A stretch of DNA of 64,000 bases from LMUY01 sp965199555 (GTDB taxonomy: Bacteria; Pseudomonadota; Alphaproteobacteria; Acetobacterales; Acetobacteraceae): positions 860,331 through 924,330 of the forward strand of contig CBDASJ010000006.1 in assembly GCA_965199555.1 (NCBI GenBank). Reading direction: 5' to 3'. This document shows positions 1-9,256 of this stretch, in pieces (position 1 is the stretch's first letter; each line of letters opens with the position of its first letter). The position numbers and the translations under genes are program-made. The notes beneath the pieces are model-generated. The model ran no database searches and was not told the origin of the DNA. It was given only the letters and a program-made list of their open reading frames with translations.

Positions 1-19
1 CTTGCCCTCCGCCGGTCAT

Positions 20-41
20 TTAACTACCCTTGAGTAGCTAA
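20..41. promoter_or_regulatory. Putative TetR operator palindrome
   Basis: The arms TTAACTAC (20-27) and GTAGCTAA (34-41) form an inverted repeat around a 6-bp spacer with one mismatch. It lies about 38 bp upstream of the TetR-family gene, where autoregulatory operators of this family usually sit. A divergent target gene could lie left of the window. Confidence 0.5.
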
Positions 42-78
42 TAAGCATGGGGCGGCGGAGTCAAGGGTTGTGTACGCG

Positions 79-693
79 ATGGTAGCCAATGCTCAGGAAA
101 AAAGACGGCCCGGACGCCCCCGTGAATTCGATCCGGACGCAGCGCTCGACCGGGCGGTGGAGCTGTTCTGGGCGGATGGATTCGAAGGCGTCGACGTCGA
201 GCGTATCGCCCGTGCCGCCGGCGTCACGAAGCCCAGCCTGTACAAGCTATTCGGCGACAAGTCCTCGCTCTTTCGTCACGCCCTGCACCGTTACGGACAG
301 ACGATTGGCGCCGCGCCGCTGATCGCCTTCGAGGCGGAGGCGGATCTCAAGAACGCGGTCCGGGCCCTGCTCGAGGGCACGGTAAAGGCCGCCACCACGC
401 AAGGCCGTCCGAGCGGCTGCCTCATGGCCTGCGTCGCGGTGACCCAGGCCGAGCGATCCGACGAGATCCGGGCGACGCTCGCGCAGGGGCTCGCCAGGCT
501 GACGGACGTCGTGCGGCGGCGCTTCGGCGAGGAGACGAACAGCGGACGCCTCTCCCCCTCCACTCCGACGCTAACGAGAAGCCGTCTGGTCGTGGACCTG
601 ATGCAGGGTCTGATGCTTCGGGCGCGCGCCGGAGCGAGTCGCTCGGACCTGTTGGAGGATATTCCCGACTACGTGAAGCTCGTTCTCGGCTGA
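79..693 (+). CDS. TetR/AcrR family transcriptional regulator
   Basis: Cytoplasmic one-component repressor of 204 aa, the usual family length. After a basic leader (RRPGRPREFD) the N-terminal 50 residues carry the TetR helix-turn-helix, with VERIARAAGVTKPSLYKLFGDK as turn and recognition helix (residues about 38-59). The C-terminal ligand domain contains the CLMACVAV stretch found in TetR_C proteins. GTG at 70 is also open, but ATG 79 has the better spacing to AAGGG at 63-67. The palindrome at 20-41 is the probable operator. The ligand is unknown; the cluster suggests a small electrophile or nitrile-like compound, which is inference only. Confidence 0.9.
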   Translation: MVANAQEKRRPGRPREFDPDAALDRAVELFWADGFEGVDVERIARAAGVTKPSLYKLFGDKSSLFRHALHRYGQTIGAAPLIAFEAEADLKNAVRALLEGTVKAATTQGRPSGCLMACVAVTQAERSDEIRATLAQGLARLTDVVRRRFGEETNSGRLSPSTPTLTRSRLVVDLMQGLMLRARAGASRSDLLEDIPDYVKLVLG

Positions 694-1086
694 AGAGCTC
701 AGCATTTGCCTACTGTCACTTGGAGTGAGGAGCTGAAACAGACCAGTCGCCATTAGAATCATTTGGCGCGATGAGCGAACGAGAGTGCGTCGCGCGGTTC
801 AAATGCCGCCCGCTCTCCCGAGTTCGCTCTAGCGCGCCTTACTGCGCCAAGCCGCGCGGATCTCCTAAGCTTACCCAAGCCACTACTTTGTCAGGCGGGC
901 CGGGCAGGATGAAGGCGGGCACTACGTCTACGCTATACCACTCTGATCGCGTTCGTCAGCGGGGGTGAATGGGCAGAGCGCAAACGGTTAGACTTCTCGC
1001 GCCAGCGGTTGACATCGCGGTAGACTTGGCGAGCCGTTCCGTTCATGATTTCGAGATGCCCGCTGATGAAGGGTCATGAGGAGCCT
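694..1086. other. Intergenic stretch, no convincing gene
   Basis: No reading frame here has a ribosome site or recognisable protein. A 65-codon frame at 771-968 looks random. A short stretch near 809-825 resembles a tRNA T-loop, but no tRNA can be folded around it. It separates a plus-strand regulator from a minus-strand operon. Confidence 0.5.
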
Positions 1087-1386
1087 TCAGGTGCTTTCCT
1101 TGACGCCTTCGGCGAGCACTACCCTGTAGCTCGCCCCCCTGAGCCGGTGTGATTTTGCCTCCTGATAGACAGAGCTGTCGTACCAGGCGTGCGCCGCCTG
1201 CATGTCATCGAACTCAAGGACGACCACACCATCGACCGGCGGACCTTCCAGCGCTTCGGCTCTGCCGTAGAACACAAGGGGTTTAATTTTGTGATCGCCC
1301 CGCGCGAGGCGCGCGAGGCGGGTATACTCGCCCATCTCGGCTTGGTCCGTCACTGCGTCGCGGACGAAGATCACGTAAGCAGTCAT
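1087..1386 (-). CDS. DUF1330 family protein
   Basis: A 99-aa ferredoxin-like (dimeric alpha/beta barrel) protein. It opens with MTAYVIFVRDAVTDQAEM and contains VVLEFDDMQAAHAWYDSSVYQEA, the characteristic DUF1330 core (residues about 55-78). AAGGAG stands 7 nt before the ATG. It is the last gene of a minus-strand group with the dehydrogenase just upstream (17-nt gap). Members of the family often accompany catabolic genes; no reaction is established. Confidence 0.85.
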   Translation of the reverse strand: MTAYVIFVRDAVTDQAEMGEYTRLARLARGDHKIKPLVFYGRAEALEGPPVDGVVVLEFDDMQAAHAWYDSSVYQEAKSHRLRGASYRVVLAEGVKEST

Positions 1387-1403
1387 GCGGCGGCTCCTTG
1401 GGA

Positions 1404-2426
1404 TCAGGCGAAACGGCGCGGGCGCACGATCACGGGCTTCAGGTCGGACTGGGCAAGCACCTCGGGAGCGTCCTCGGCGTCGTAGGGCGTCATCACAAGC
1501 TCAGGGTGGAGGTGGCCGCAACGCAGAAGCTCAAGCACCTTCGGCAAGTGCGGGGTAATGCTAGCCAGGCCCGTTGAAAAGGTGATGTCGCGCTTGTAGA
1601 GCTCCCATACGGGGATCGGCGTATCCTGAAAGAACATGGCGAGGTTGGATAGATGGCCGCCCGGTGCAAGGCATATGCAGGATTGTGCGAGTTGGTCTGG
1701 CTGACGGGCGGCGTTGATCACAACCGGAAACCGCGAGTGATGTCTTTCCGGTTCAATGGTGGCGAAAACAGTCGCACCGAGCTTCTGGGCGACTTCTCGA
1801 CGACGCTCGTCTGCATCGACGAAGACGACACCATCGGCACCTCCTGCCACGGCGTGATCCACCGCGAAGAGGCCCAGGCTCGGCAGGCTACTGTTGACCA
1901 GGACTGATGCGCCTGGATGCTTGGACAAGCCGCGCCAGACGGCAATGTAGGCGTCGGTGAGATTGTCGCTCGCGCTGGCGGCGGAAACGGGATCGATTCC
2001 CTCAGGCAGGCGAGTCAACATGCCGTCGGCGAAGGGCACTCGCACCTCCTCGGAGAACAGCCCGCCCCAGGCGCCGCCGATCGGCACTCCGTAGCCAGCC
2101 AGCCCCGGTGCCGACGTGCAGGCGGATTGGAGGCCGCGCCGGCACTCGGTGCACACCCCGCAGGAGATGTGCCATGGCACCACAACCAAGTCGCCAGGTG
2201 CCACCGTCCGGACCTCGTCGCCGACATCGAGCACTTCAGCCACGCACTCATGCCCGATCGGAAACTCGCTGCCGAAGTCGACGTGGCCGCCAATGATACG
2301 CCGGTCGAGGTCGCAGGTCGTCGAAGCCACGGGACGAACGATCGCCTGGAGCGGCCCCTCGATCGAAAGGTCAGCCGCTTCTCGCCAGGCGAGCTTCCCG
2401 ACCGACACAAAATGGAGGGCTCTCAT
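1404..2426 (-). CDS. Zinc-dependent MDR alcohol dehydrogenase
   Basis: A 340-aa medium-chain dehydrogenase/reductase. The catalytic-domain signature GHECVAEVLDVGDEV (residues about 58-72) supplies the GHE zinc ligands, and the cysteine cluster CGVCTECRRGLQSAC (about 89-103) supplies the structural zinc site. The Rossmann half follows (VNSSLPSLGLFAVDHAVAGGADGVVFVDADE), with an atypical phosphate loop. It should oxidise an alcohol or reduce an aldehyde with NAD(P). GGAG lies 8 nt before the ATG. It sits between the CMD gene and the DUF1330 gene in one probable operon. Confidence 0.85.
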   Translation of the reverse strand: MRALHFVSVGKLAWREAADLSIEGPLQAIVRPVASTTCDLDRRIIGGHVDFGSEFPIGHECVAEVLDVGDEVRTVAPGDLVVVPWHISCGVCTECRRGLQSACTSAPGLAGYGVPIGGAWGGLFSEEVRVPFADGMLTRLPEGIDPVSAASASDNLTDAYIAVWRGLSKHPGASVLVNSSLPSLGLFAVDHAVAGGADGVVFVDADERRREVAQKLGATVFATIEPERHHSRFPVVINAARQPDQLAQSCICLAPGGHLSNLAMFFQDTPIPVWELYKRDITFSTGLASITPHLPKVLELLRCGHLHPELVMTPYDAEDAPEVLAQSDLKPVIVRPRRFA

Positions 2427-2541
2427 GCGTCAGTCTCCGGAGGGGTCGCGACGTTCCGTCCCGTCAGCAGCAATCGAGCGGTGCCGAGGACGGCGCGCAA
2501 CGGCCTTTGTAGACCATTGACGTCCACGGTAAAATCGTTTG

Positions 2542-3156
2542 TCATTCGTCGGTTTGCTCGAGTGCGCGCGCTGAGCGCTGGAGCTGATTGTCGGGTTCCC
2601 ATTCGAGCTGCAGCTGCGTCGTCTCCATCACATTTCCGATCAGAGCGTAGGCGCCGATGATGATGATCAGTTCGATCACTTGCCGCTCATCGAGCAAAGT
2701 TTTGACTGCGTTGAAAGTCTCTCCCGTCACCACGCCGTTGCGGATCTGCTCGTCGATGAAAGCCAGGATGACGCGATCCTCGTCGGTGAAGAGCGGGCTG
2801 CGGATGTCTCCCTGCTGCAGGGCCGCGAGCTGCTCATCCGTGATCGCGGCGTCATCGCGTGCGATCGTGAAATGCCATGCCCATCCGTAGTTTGCGTTGC
2901 GCACATGGTCGACATGCATGATCGCCAGTTCACGATGACGCACGTCGAGCGCTAGGTCTCCAAGCATCGCGTGCACCAGAGCGCCAAGCGGACCGAAGGT
3001 CGACGGGGCATGGGCGAGCATGCGGAATAGATTGTCCTGCACGAAGCCGAGCTGATCCCACACCGGCTTGACGGCGGGACTGCCGGTATCGGCATAGCGG
3101 AGCCGGGGTGTCGTTTCGGGAAACTGATATCCGTCGGGGATGTAGGGGTGGCTCAC
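2542..3156 (-). CDS. Carboxymuconolactone decarboxylase (CMD) family protein
   Basis: A 204-aa alpha-helical AhpD-like protein. The core reads HRELAIMHVDHVRNANYGWAWH, matching the CMD pattern, but the CxxC redox pair of AhpD is absent, so a peroxidase role is unlikely. I place the start at a GTG (3154-3156) preceded by AAAGGA, 8 nt away; a longer frame to 3234 would add an unrelated leader. The carboxymuconolactone-type reaction (decarboxylation of a lactone ring product) is family knowledge. Substrate unknown. Confidence 0.8.
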   Translation of the reverse strand: MSHPYIPDGYQFPETTPRLRYADTGSPAVKPVWDQLGFVQDNLFRMLAHAPSTFGPLGALVHAMLGDLALDVRHRELAIMHVDHVRNANYGWAWHFTIARDDAAITDEQLAALQQGDIRSPLFTDEDRVILAFIDEQIRNGVVTGETFNAVKTLLDERQVIELIIIIGAYALIGNVMETTQLQLEWEPDNQLQRSARALEQTDE

Positions 3157-3377
3157 GGTTGTCGTCCTTTGTGGTCCGGCGTAGCTAGGGAGTGATCGCA
3201 CGTGTCGCGCGCCGAGTTCGCGCGCCCGGTTCAAAGCCAGCGCCGGGGAATGTTGCTTGCCGGCGTGCCGGCAGTGGCCGGTTTACCTCTAGTCCGCGCG
3301 AACGCGACCGGACAGACGTCGCGGGACTTCGCGGCACTTCATGGCGCGGGGGAAGGCTCTACCGTCACCGCCGCCAC

Positions 3378-4001
3378 TCACTCGTCGAACGGCGCATTGT
3401 TCAGCATGGTCGGTACGTCCGGCATCGGGATCGGCGCCCGATTCTGTGCGATGTGCGTGCAGATGTGAAAAAAGTGCGGATAGGGCTGCTTGCTGTCGAG
3501 CTCTTTCGTCAGCGTATCGTTGAACGCGCGCTTGAAGCTCAGTCTCGGATAGCGGCGTACGACCTCGGCGACGTCGGCGGGATCCAGCTTCGCGTCCGCC
3601 AAGCCGACGACGTCGTGCACGACGCCAAGCTCCATCAGGCGGCTGGTATCGTCACGAAACAGATTGATGTCCCATGTGTGGAGCGCGATGTTGTCCCAGA
3701 CGCTCTGCGCCCGCTCGCGCGAGATCCCCTTGCCGATGAGGAATGTCCGCGCCGCGCCTGCTCCCTCGATCTCGAAGCGGTGCGGGCCATGAGCATGCTC
3801 GGTGAGACCCAGGTCGTGCAGCACGGACGACAGGAACATGAGCTCGCTATCGACCCTGGTGCCCTCTGCTTGAGCGAAAAGCTCGCTGAACCAGTAGCAG
3901 CGCATGACATGGTTGAAGAGGAAGTCGGAGGACACCGAACGCGCCAGCGCTTCGGCCTGTCGCACTATGCTGCTGTCTGGGATCCTGATGTCTGCGATCA
4001 T
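3378..4001 (-). CDS. HD domain protein, cyanamide-hydratase-like
   Basis: A 207-aa metal-dependent HD-fold protein. Metal ligands visible are H31 (NHVMR), H62-D63 (SSVLHDLGL) and H108 (IALHTW). The order NH-MR...LHDLG...RFEIEGAGAARTFL...VWD-IALHT matches the cyanamide hydratase branch of HD proteins rather than nucleotide phosphohydrolases. The start at 4001 puts AAGGA 7 nt upstream; ATG 4007 would be too close. It follows the alpha/beta hydrolase gene by 40 nt. Hydration of an N-C triple bond compound is inference, though it agrees with the isonitrile-hydratase-like proteins nearby. Confidence 0.75.
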   Translation of the reverse strand: MIADIRIPDSSIVRQAEALARSVSSDFLFNHVMRCYWFSELFAQAEGTRVDSELMFLSSVLHDLGLTEHAHGPHRFEIEGAGAARTFLIGKGISRERAQSVWDNIALHTWDINLFRDDTSRLMELGVVHDVVGLADAKLDPADVAEVVRRYPRLSFKRAFNDTLTKELDSKQPYPHFFHICTHIAQNRAPIPMPDVPTMLNNAPFDE

Positions 4002-4041
4002 GACCATGTCCTTCGGTTTCTTCTGATTGGCCGTTGCGGGA

Positions 4042-4818
4042 TCAGGCGCTCTGCGCGGAGCGGATCGCACTGACCACCTCGGCGGTCGCCTCTAGCGGGG
4101 CCATGTGACTGACGCCGGGGAGCACGGTATAACCGGCGCTCGGGATCACCTTGCTGAAGGCGGCGCGAAGAGAGGCCTCGGTCTCGACCACGTCGGCGCT
4201 GCCGACGATGATGTGTACGGGCGCGGTGATCCTGGACGCCTCATTGCTGATATCCTCGATCATGCCCTGCTCGGGCCAGGCGCGCTTCGCTTCCGGCGAT
4301 CCGCGCAAGGCGTCCTCGACGATCTGCTCGCGATGCGCGTCAGACAACGGCAGTGCCGACACGATGCCCATCACGCCTTCGCGCGTCTGGTACGCGGCAA
4401 CCATCCCCTGGCGCTGCTCCTCCGGCACATCGAGCGCGTTCGGCGGCGCGGGCGCCATCAGGATCAGGCTCTTCAAGCCGCGCGGCTGCCGCGCGGCGAC
4501 GAGTTGGGCCACCTTGCCGCCCATCGAGTGGCCCAGGAGGATGAAGTCCTGCAAGCCGAGTTCGTTGATGATTTCGACGACATCATCGGCGAGCGTTTCC
4601 AGCTGGTAATCCGTGGCGTCCTTGCTCGAGCGGCCCCAGCCGCGAAAGTCGATGGCGACGCAGCGATGGCTCTTGGACAAGCCGTTCATGACCGGAATCC
4701 AGCTATGGATCGACCCACCCCAATAGTGAAGGAAGAGCAGAGTGGGGCTGCCTTCGCCCAACTCGACGACGTTGATGTCGACGTTGTTGACGTGACACAA
4801 GCTTTGCTTGCCGGACAT
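4042..4818 (-). CDS. Alpha/beta hydrolase
   Basis: A 258-aa soluble hydrolase with the full catalytic set: nucleophile elbow GHSMGG (S98), an acid in VGSADVVETE near residue 209, and the histidine in GVSHMAPLE (about H238). The oxyanion segment is LFLHYWGGS. The lid is short, typical of haloalkane dehalogenase or esterase relatives. GAGAGG precedes the ATG by 7 nt. It begins the minus-strand group that continues into the HD, CMD and dehydrogenase genes. Substrate unknown. Confidence 0.88.
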   Translation of the reverse strand: MSGKQSLCHVNNVDINVVELGEGSPTLLFLHYWGGSIHSWIPVMNGLSKSHRCVAIDFRGWGRSSKDATDYQLETLADDVVEIINELGLQDFILLGHSMGGKVAQLVAARQPRGLKSLILMAPAPPNALDVPEEQRQGMVAAYQTREGVMGIVSALPLSDAHREQIVEDALRGSPEAKRAWPEQGMIEDISNEASRITAPVHIIVGSADVVETEASLRAAFSKVIPSAGYTVLPGVSHMAPLEATAEVVSAIRSAQSA

Positions 4819-5006
4819 GACTTATCCTCTCGCATCGGCGCTGACCCGCCTTCGCAAAGAGAGGGCGAGGAGACCGCGATCCTGGTGCAACGGACTCATC
4901 CGTCCGTGGCACGAACGACACTGCCACGATGAGCGCTTGTCTGAAACGACATAAATCCCTCGAATCCTGACATAAGGCGAACGGCGGCAGCGGGAAGCGG
5001 CGCGGG

Positions 5007-5969
5007 TCAGGCTGACCCGTGGGAATACGCCCGTGCGACACGGCGGACGGCCTGCGGCGATTGCCCGAACAGGCGCAAAAAGCTGCGCCGCATTCGCTCG
5101 ACGTCGCCGAAGCCCACGTCCTGTGCGATGAGTTCGATCGGCTCGCGGCTATCCTCGACCCTGGGACGAGCGACCTCGGCGCGTAGCCGCTCGATCGCCC
5201 GCGCCGGCGTCTCGCCGGTCTCCTTGAGAAAGATGCGCGCGAATTGGCGGCTGCTGATGCACGCAACCTCCGCCAGACGCTCGACCGGAAGATTGTCGCG
5301 CAGATGTTCGCGCGCGTAGGTCAACGCCTCCCGAATTCGGTCAGACGCGGGCTCAAGGTCGAGGATGGCGGAAAACTGCGACTGCCCGCCTGGCCGACGG
5401 TGATGGACGACCATCTCACGAGCGACCGATTTGGACAGATCCAGTCCGAAATCCGCTTCGATCATGGCAAGCGCCATATCGACGCCGGCGGTGACGCCCG
5501 CCGAGGTCCAGATCGTGCGATCGTTGATGTATATGCGATCGGCGTCGACCGACACGCGGGGGAACCGCGACTGCAGCAGGGGTGCCCACCGCCAATGCGT
5601 CGTCGCGCGGTGTCCATCCAAAATGCTGGATTCGGCCAGATAGAATGCGCCGGTACAGACGCTTGCCATACGCCGCGTGACCGGCGCCAAGGATCTCAGC
5701 AGGCCGGTAATCGCTGGTTGCCGCCCGGGAAGGTGCGCTTCGGGGCCGCCGACGACGATGACGGTGTCGGCATGCTTCGCCGCGTTGACCTCGACGGTGT
5801 CAATCGAGAGGCCGGCGCAGCCGAAGACGGCTCCCCCCGCACTCGAGGCGACACTCACCTCATAGGGAGCGCCGTACAGCGAGCGGGCGCAATCGAACGC
5901 GCACATCGGACCACTCAGATCGAGCAGCTCGAAAGCGGGAGCGACGACGAAAGAAATCCTGCGAGACAT
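5007..5969 (-). CDS. GlxA family transcriptional regulator (DJ-1/PfpI + AraC)
   Basis: A 320-aa two-domain regulator. Residues 1-190 are a DJ-1/PfpI ligand domain (FVVAPAFELLDLSGP at the start; nucleophile-elbow-like SVCTGAFYLAE near residue 110). Residues about 220-320 are an AraC double helix-turn-helix (LAEVACISSRQFARIFLKETGETPA...ELIAQDVGFGDVERMRRSFLRLFGQSP). ATG 5969 has GGAGGAG 7 nt upstream; a longer frame to 6017 lacks a ribosome site. It is divergent from the DJ-1 gene at 6133, which it may control. Confidence 0.9.
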   Translation of the reverse strand: MSRRISFVVAPAFELLDLSGPMCAFDCARSLYGAPYEVSVASSAGGAVFGCAGLSIDTVEVNAAKHADTVIVVGGPEAHLPGRQPAITGLLRSLAPVTRRMASVCTGAFYLAESSILDGHRATTHWRWAPLLQSRFPRVSVDADRIYINDRTIWTSAGVTAGVDMALAMIEADFGLDLSKSVAREMVVHHRRPGGQSQFSAILDLEPASDRIREALTYAREHLRDNLPVERLAEVACISSRQFARIFLKETGETPARAIERLRAEVARPRVEDSREPIELIAQDVGFGDVERMRRSFLRLFGQSPQAVRRVARAYSHGSA

Positions 5970-6132
5970 GACGCCCACTCCTCCCCGATGTACCCGTAGG
6001 GTCGAGGCGAACCGCACAGCGAGCGCCTCCGGATCCCGGTCGTGATGTCCGAATTTAAGGCTTTTATGCTCTTTCCGCCACAGCCAACCGGACCTACCCT
6101 CTCCTCATTCGTTGAAGGCAAGGAGATGCCCT

Positions 6133-6885
6133 TTGGAGTCCACCAAGCTTCCCTCACTCAATCATCTCCGCGCGGCGATGGCGCCTGACGGCACGCCGCC
6201 CTTTCATGTCGGGATCGTCATCGGACCGGGGTACAATCCCATGGACATGGTCGGCATCCACACGGTGTTCACGGTTGCGCGGGGCGCTCGGATCCATCTG
6301 CTGTGGAAGACGCATGACCTGGTCGAGGGCTTCCCCGATTGGTGGACCCGGCCGAACACGACGTTCGACGAATGCCCTGAAAGGCTCGACGTCATCGCGG
6401 TCCCGATGTTGGCTCCCGAAGCGCAGAATGATCCTGAGGTGGTGGCCTTCGTCGCCGAGAAGGCCAAGACGGCCTCCTACGTCATCGGGGTCTGCAACGG
6501 CGTCCTCGTGCTCGGCGCCCTGGGGCTGTTGAGGGGTCGCCGCGCCACGACCAACCACAATGCGCTGCCGATATTGGGCCAGCTGGGCGTCGCCGAGGTG
6601 GTCCCCGCTGGAAAGGGCGTCGTGGTCGACGGCAATCTTTACACGTCCGGCCCCGGCGTCGGCAGCTACGAGGCTGCCTTCAAAGTCGTCGAAGCCGCCT
6701 TCGGCCTGAAGGCGGCGCAGTTCGCCGAGGTGGCCATCGAATATGACCCTCGCACCATCTACGGAATGGGCAATCCCGCCAGTGCTGATCCGTCGCTTCT
6801 CGCGCAGTTCGAGAGAGTCATGGAGCCGCTCGTTGCCGACTACCGCAAAGGTTCGATAGAGTCGTTCAAAGCCCTCGTCGCCTGA
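6133..6885 (+). CDS. DJ-1/PfpI family protein (copy A)
   Basis: A single-domain class I glutamine-amidotransferase-like protein of 250 aa. The conserved cysteine is C121 in VIGVCNGVLVLGALGLL, the DJ-1 nucleophile elbow. It is the most diverged of the four copies here: it has VCNG where the others have VCTG or VCSG. I choose TTG 6133 because AAGGAG (6120-6125) is 7 nt away; TTG 6112 lacks this, and ATG 6126 is out of frame. It is divergent from a GlxA regulator and followed by an MDR oxidoreductase. Confidence 0.8.
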   Translation: MESTKLPSLNHLRAAMAPDGTPPFHVGIVIGPGYNPMDMVGIHTVFTVARGARIHLLWKTHDLVEGFPDWWTRPNTTFDECPERLDVIAVPMLAPEAQNDPEVVAFVAEKAKTASYVIGVCNGVLVLGALGLLRGRRATTNHNALPILGQLGVAEVVPAGKGVVVDGNLYTSGPGVGSYEAAFKVVEAAFGLKAAQFAEVAIEYDPRTIYGMGNPASADPSLLAQFERVMEPLVADYRKGSIESFKALVA

Positions 6886-6948
6886 CGATGAGCGGCGGGA
6901 ACGGCGTGGCGGCCCGCACACCTCCGCTTCGCTGGAAGGAGACGTACG

Positions 6949-8028
6949 ATGAAAGCCGCCGTTCTCAGCCAGTGGGGCAAGCCGCTTTCCGTCGAGGTCA
7001 TCCCCGACCCGGTCCTGGGCACGGGCGAGGTCATCGTGGACATGGTCGCCACGAGCCTGCCTTCCTACGCCGCCGAGGTCTTGAGCGGAGAGCGCAAATA
7101 TCCCCTGGTCTTGCCGGCGGTGCCCGGCGCGGGCGGGGTCGGCCGCGTGCGAGCCATAGGTCCGGACGCGACGCGCCTCCAGCCGGGCGACTGGGTCTAC
7201 TGCGACTGCACCGTGCGCTCACGCGACGACCCGTTCTCGCCCGACATCACCTTGCAGGGGTTGAGCGCACGCAGAGACGGCGGCCTGCGCCTGCAGGAGT
7301 ATTTTCACGATGGAGCCCTGGCCGAGCAGATTCGCATTCCGACCGAGAACGCCGTCCGCATCGGTGCGATCGAGCCGGCGGACGCCGCCAGATGGTGTGC
7401 GCTCGGGACCGCGCTCGTGCCCTATGGCGGCTTCCTGGCGGCGAGGCTCCAGCCCGGCGAGACGGTGCTCGTCAGCGGCGCGACCGGCAACTTCGGCAGT
7501 GCGGCGGTCAGCGTCGCGCTGGCGATGGGCGCGGCCCGCGTGGTGGCGCCGGGCCGCAACGAGCGGGCGCTGGACGACCTGCGGTGCCGGTTCGGCGATC
7601 GCCTGCGGCCGGTCAAGCTGATCGGACGGGAGGACGAGGATCGAGAGGCCATGCGCAAGGCGGCACCGGGGCCGATCGACTGCGTCCTGGACATCCTGCC
7701 GCCGTCGGTGCCCGCGACGGTCAGCAGGACGGCGCTGATGACGGTGCGCCCCTACGGCCGCGCCGTCCTGATGGGCGGCGTCGGCATGTTGGGCGGCGAG
7801 GATCTGGCGCTGCCTTATCCTTGGATCATGCGGAATTGCATCACCATCCACGGGCAATGGATGTATCCGACGACCGCCGGCCCGCGGCTCGCCGCGCTCG
7901 TCCGCTCGGGCCTGCTGGACCTCGGCCGCTACGAGATCACCGAGTTCGATCTCGACCAGGTGAATGAGGCGGTGAGCCACGCCGCCGAGAACGGCGGCCC
8001 GTTCAAGATGACCGTCGTCAAGCTTTAG
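6949..8028 (+). CDS. MDR-family oxidoreductase (quinone-oxidoreductase-like)
   Basis: A 359-aa medium-chain dehydrogenase. The N-terminal GroES-like domain carries VPGAGGVGRVRAIGPDATRLQPGDWVY, and the Rossmann domain carries VSGATGNFGSAAVSVALAMGA. No four-cysteine structural zinc cluster is visible, so it resembles zinc-free NADPH oxidoreductases. GGAAGGAG lies 7 nt before ATG 6949. It follows the DJ-1 copy A gene by 63 nt on the same strand, so the two are likely co-transcribed. Substrate unknown. Confidence 0.85.
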   Translation: MKAAVLSQWGKPLSVEVIPDPVLGTGEVIVDMVATSLPSYAAEVLSGERKYPLVLPAVPGAGGVGRVRAIGPDATRLQPGDWVYCDCTVRSRDDPFSPDITLQGLSARRDGGLRLQEYFHDGALAEQIRIPTENAVRIGAIEPADAARWCALGTALVPYGGFLAARLQPGETVLVSGATGNFGSAAVSVALAMGAARVVAPGRNERALDDLRCRFGDRLRPVKLIGREDEDREAMRKAAPGPIDCVLDILPPSVPATVSRTALMTVRPYGRAVLMGGVGMLGGEDLALPYPWIMRNCITIHGQWMYPTTAGPRLAALVRSGLLDLGRYEITEFDLDQVNEAVSHAAENGGPFKMTVVKL

Positions 8029-8125
8029 CCGCTGGATAGCAGCCGCATCCGAGCGAGCGCGGTCACCCCACAATGCTGCCGAGGAGGAGGCCGGAATGCC
8101 GCGGGAGCGACACTCTTCAATTCGC

Positions 8126-9109
8126 CTACGTGGCTACCGTGATTGAGGTCTCGCCGACACTAGAATTCGAAGCGTGCCCGTTGAAACGCCGCCGGTAAGC
8201 CGCGGGGCTCAAGCCAACGACGCGTTGGAAGCGGGCGCGGAATGTGACGGGTGAATCGAATCCACTCGCCGCGGCGACCGACTCGATCGACATAGCTGCG
8301 CCCTCGAGCAACGCCTGAGCGCGACGGACCCGGGCGGTAAGAAGCCACTGGACGGGTGTGGTGCCGGTCTGCTCTCGAAACCGGCGCGCAAGCGTGCGCT
8401 GGCTGACGCAAGCGCGATCGGCGAGCGCGTCGATGTCGAGAGCCTTGTCGACGTTTTCAAGCATCCAGTCGAGCAACGGCGCAAGGCTCGCATTCGATGA
8501 CGGCAACTCCTGACGAATGAACTGTGACTGGCCACCGTCGCGATTGAGCGACGCGACGGCGAGCCGGGCTGCGTGTGCAGCAATTACCTGCCCGTGGTCG
8601 CGCCGCGCGAGATGCAGGCACATGTCGAGCCCTGCGGACGCGCCGGCCGAGGTGATGATGCGACCCTCGTCCACAAACAGCACGTCAGGATCGACACTTA
8701 CAGCGGGATAGCGCCGCGCCAACTCCGCCGCCACGATCCAGTGCGTGGTGGCGCGCTTTCCATCCAGCAAGCCCGTCGCGGCCAGTACGAAAGCGCCAGA
8801 GCATATCGAGGCGATCCGTGCGCCGTGTTCCCACGCGGCATGAAGCGCTTCGAGCACAGGCTTCGGAATGGGGACGGACGCATCCTCGATGCCGGGGATG
8901 AGCACCGTATCGGCTTTCGCGAGCTGCTCCAGTCCCCAGGGCGCACGAAGCTTGAACGCGCTCGTCTTCACCTCCGCTGCCTCACCGCATACAAGTACGC
9001 GATAAGCGGCCCCCAAGCCCGGCGCCTCGACTTTCGCGAGCACGTCGCAAGCGATGCCCAGATCGAACGGAACTACGCCGTGCATGGCGAGAACGGCGAC
9101 GTCGTGCAT
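8126..9109 (-). CDS. GlxA family transcriptional regulator (DJ-1/PfpI + AraC), second copy
   Basis: A 327-aa regulator with an N-terminal DJ-1-like domain (VAVLAMHGVVPFDLGIACDV; elbow SICSGAFVLAATGLLDG near residue 105) and a C-terminal AraC domain (ALADRACVSQRTLARRFREQTGTTPVQWLL...SVAAASGFDSPVTFRARFQRVVGLSP). AAGGAA is 6 nt before the ATG. It is divergent from the DJ-1 copies B and C, with about 150 bp between start codons that could hold shared operators. Confidence 0.9.
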   Translation of the reverse strand: MHDVAVLAMHGVVPFDLGIACDVLAKVEAPGLGAAYRVLVCGEAAEVKTSAFKLRAPWGLEQLAKADTVLIPGIEDASVPIPKPVLEALHAAWEHGARIASICSGAFVLAATGLLDGKRATTHWIVAAELARRYPAVSVDPDVLFVDEGRIITSAGASAGLDMCLHLARRDHGQVIAAHAARLAVASLNRDGGQSQFIRQELPSSNASLAPLLDWMLENVDKALDIDALADRACVSQRTLARRFREQTGTTPVQWLLTARVRRAQALLEGAAMSIESVAAASGFDSPVTFRARFQRVVGLSPAAYRRRFNGHASNSSVGETSITVAT

Positions 9110-9256
9110 CGAAAATTCCTTCGCGGTCGGCTCATCGCTTGCGGATGATAGCCTCAGACCGGTTGGCAGTAAACGATCGGTCGTTGTCTTTTATGCCACT
9201 CACCGACGCGTGCGCCTGGCTCTACAAGGATGCGCGACACTCCCAGGAGCCTCCCG

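Noticed and set aside
785..835. tRNA-like fragment (GGTTCAAAT T-loop)
   Set aside because: The flanking bases do not form a T-stem of correct length, and no anticodon or D arm can be built, so neither a tRNA nor a tRNA attachment site is supported.
6888..7967. A 359-codon plus-strand frame overlapping the MDR gene
   Set aside because: Its composition is Arg/Gly-rich low complexity, and the overlapping frame at 6949-8028 has clear dehydrogenase motifs and a ribosome site.
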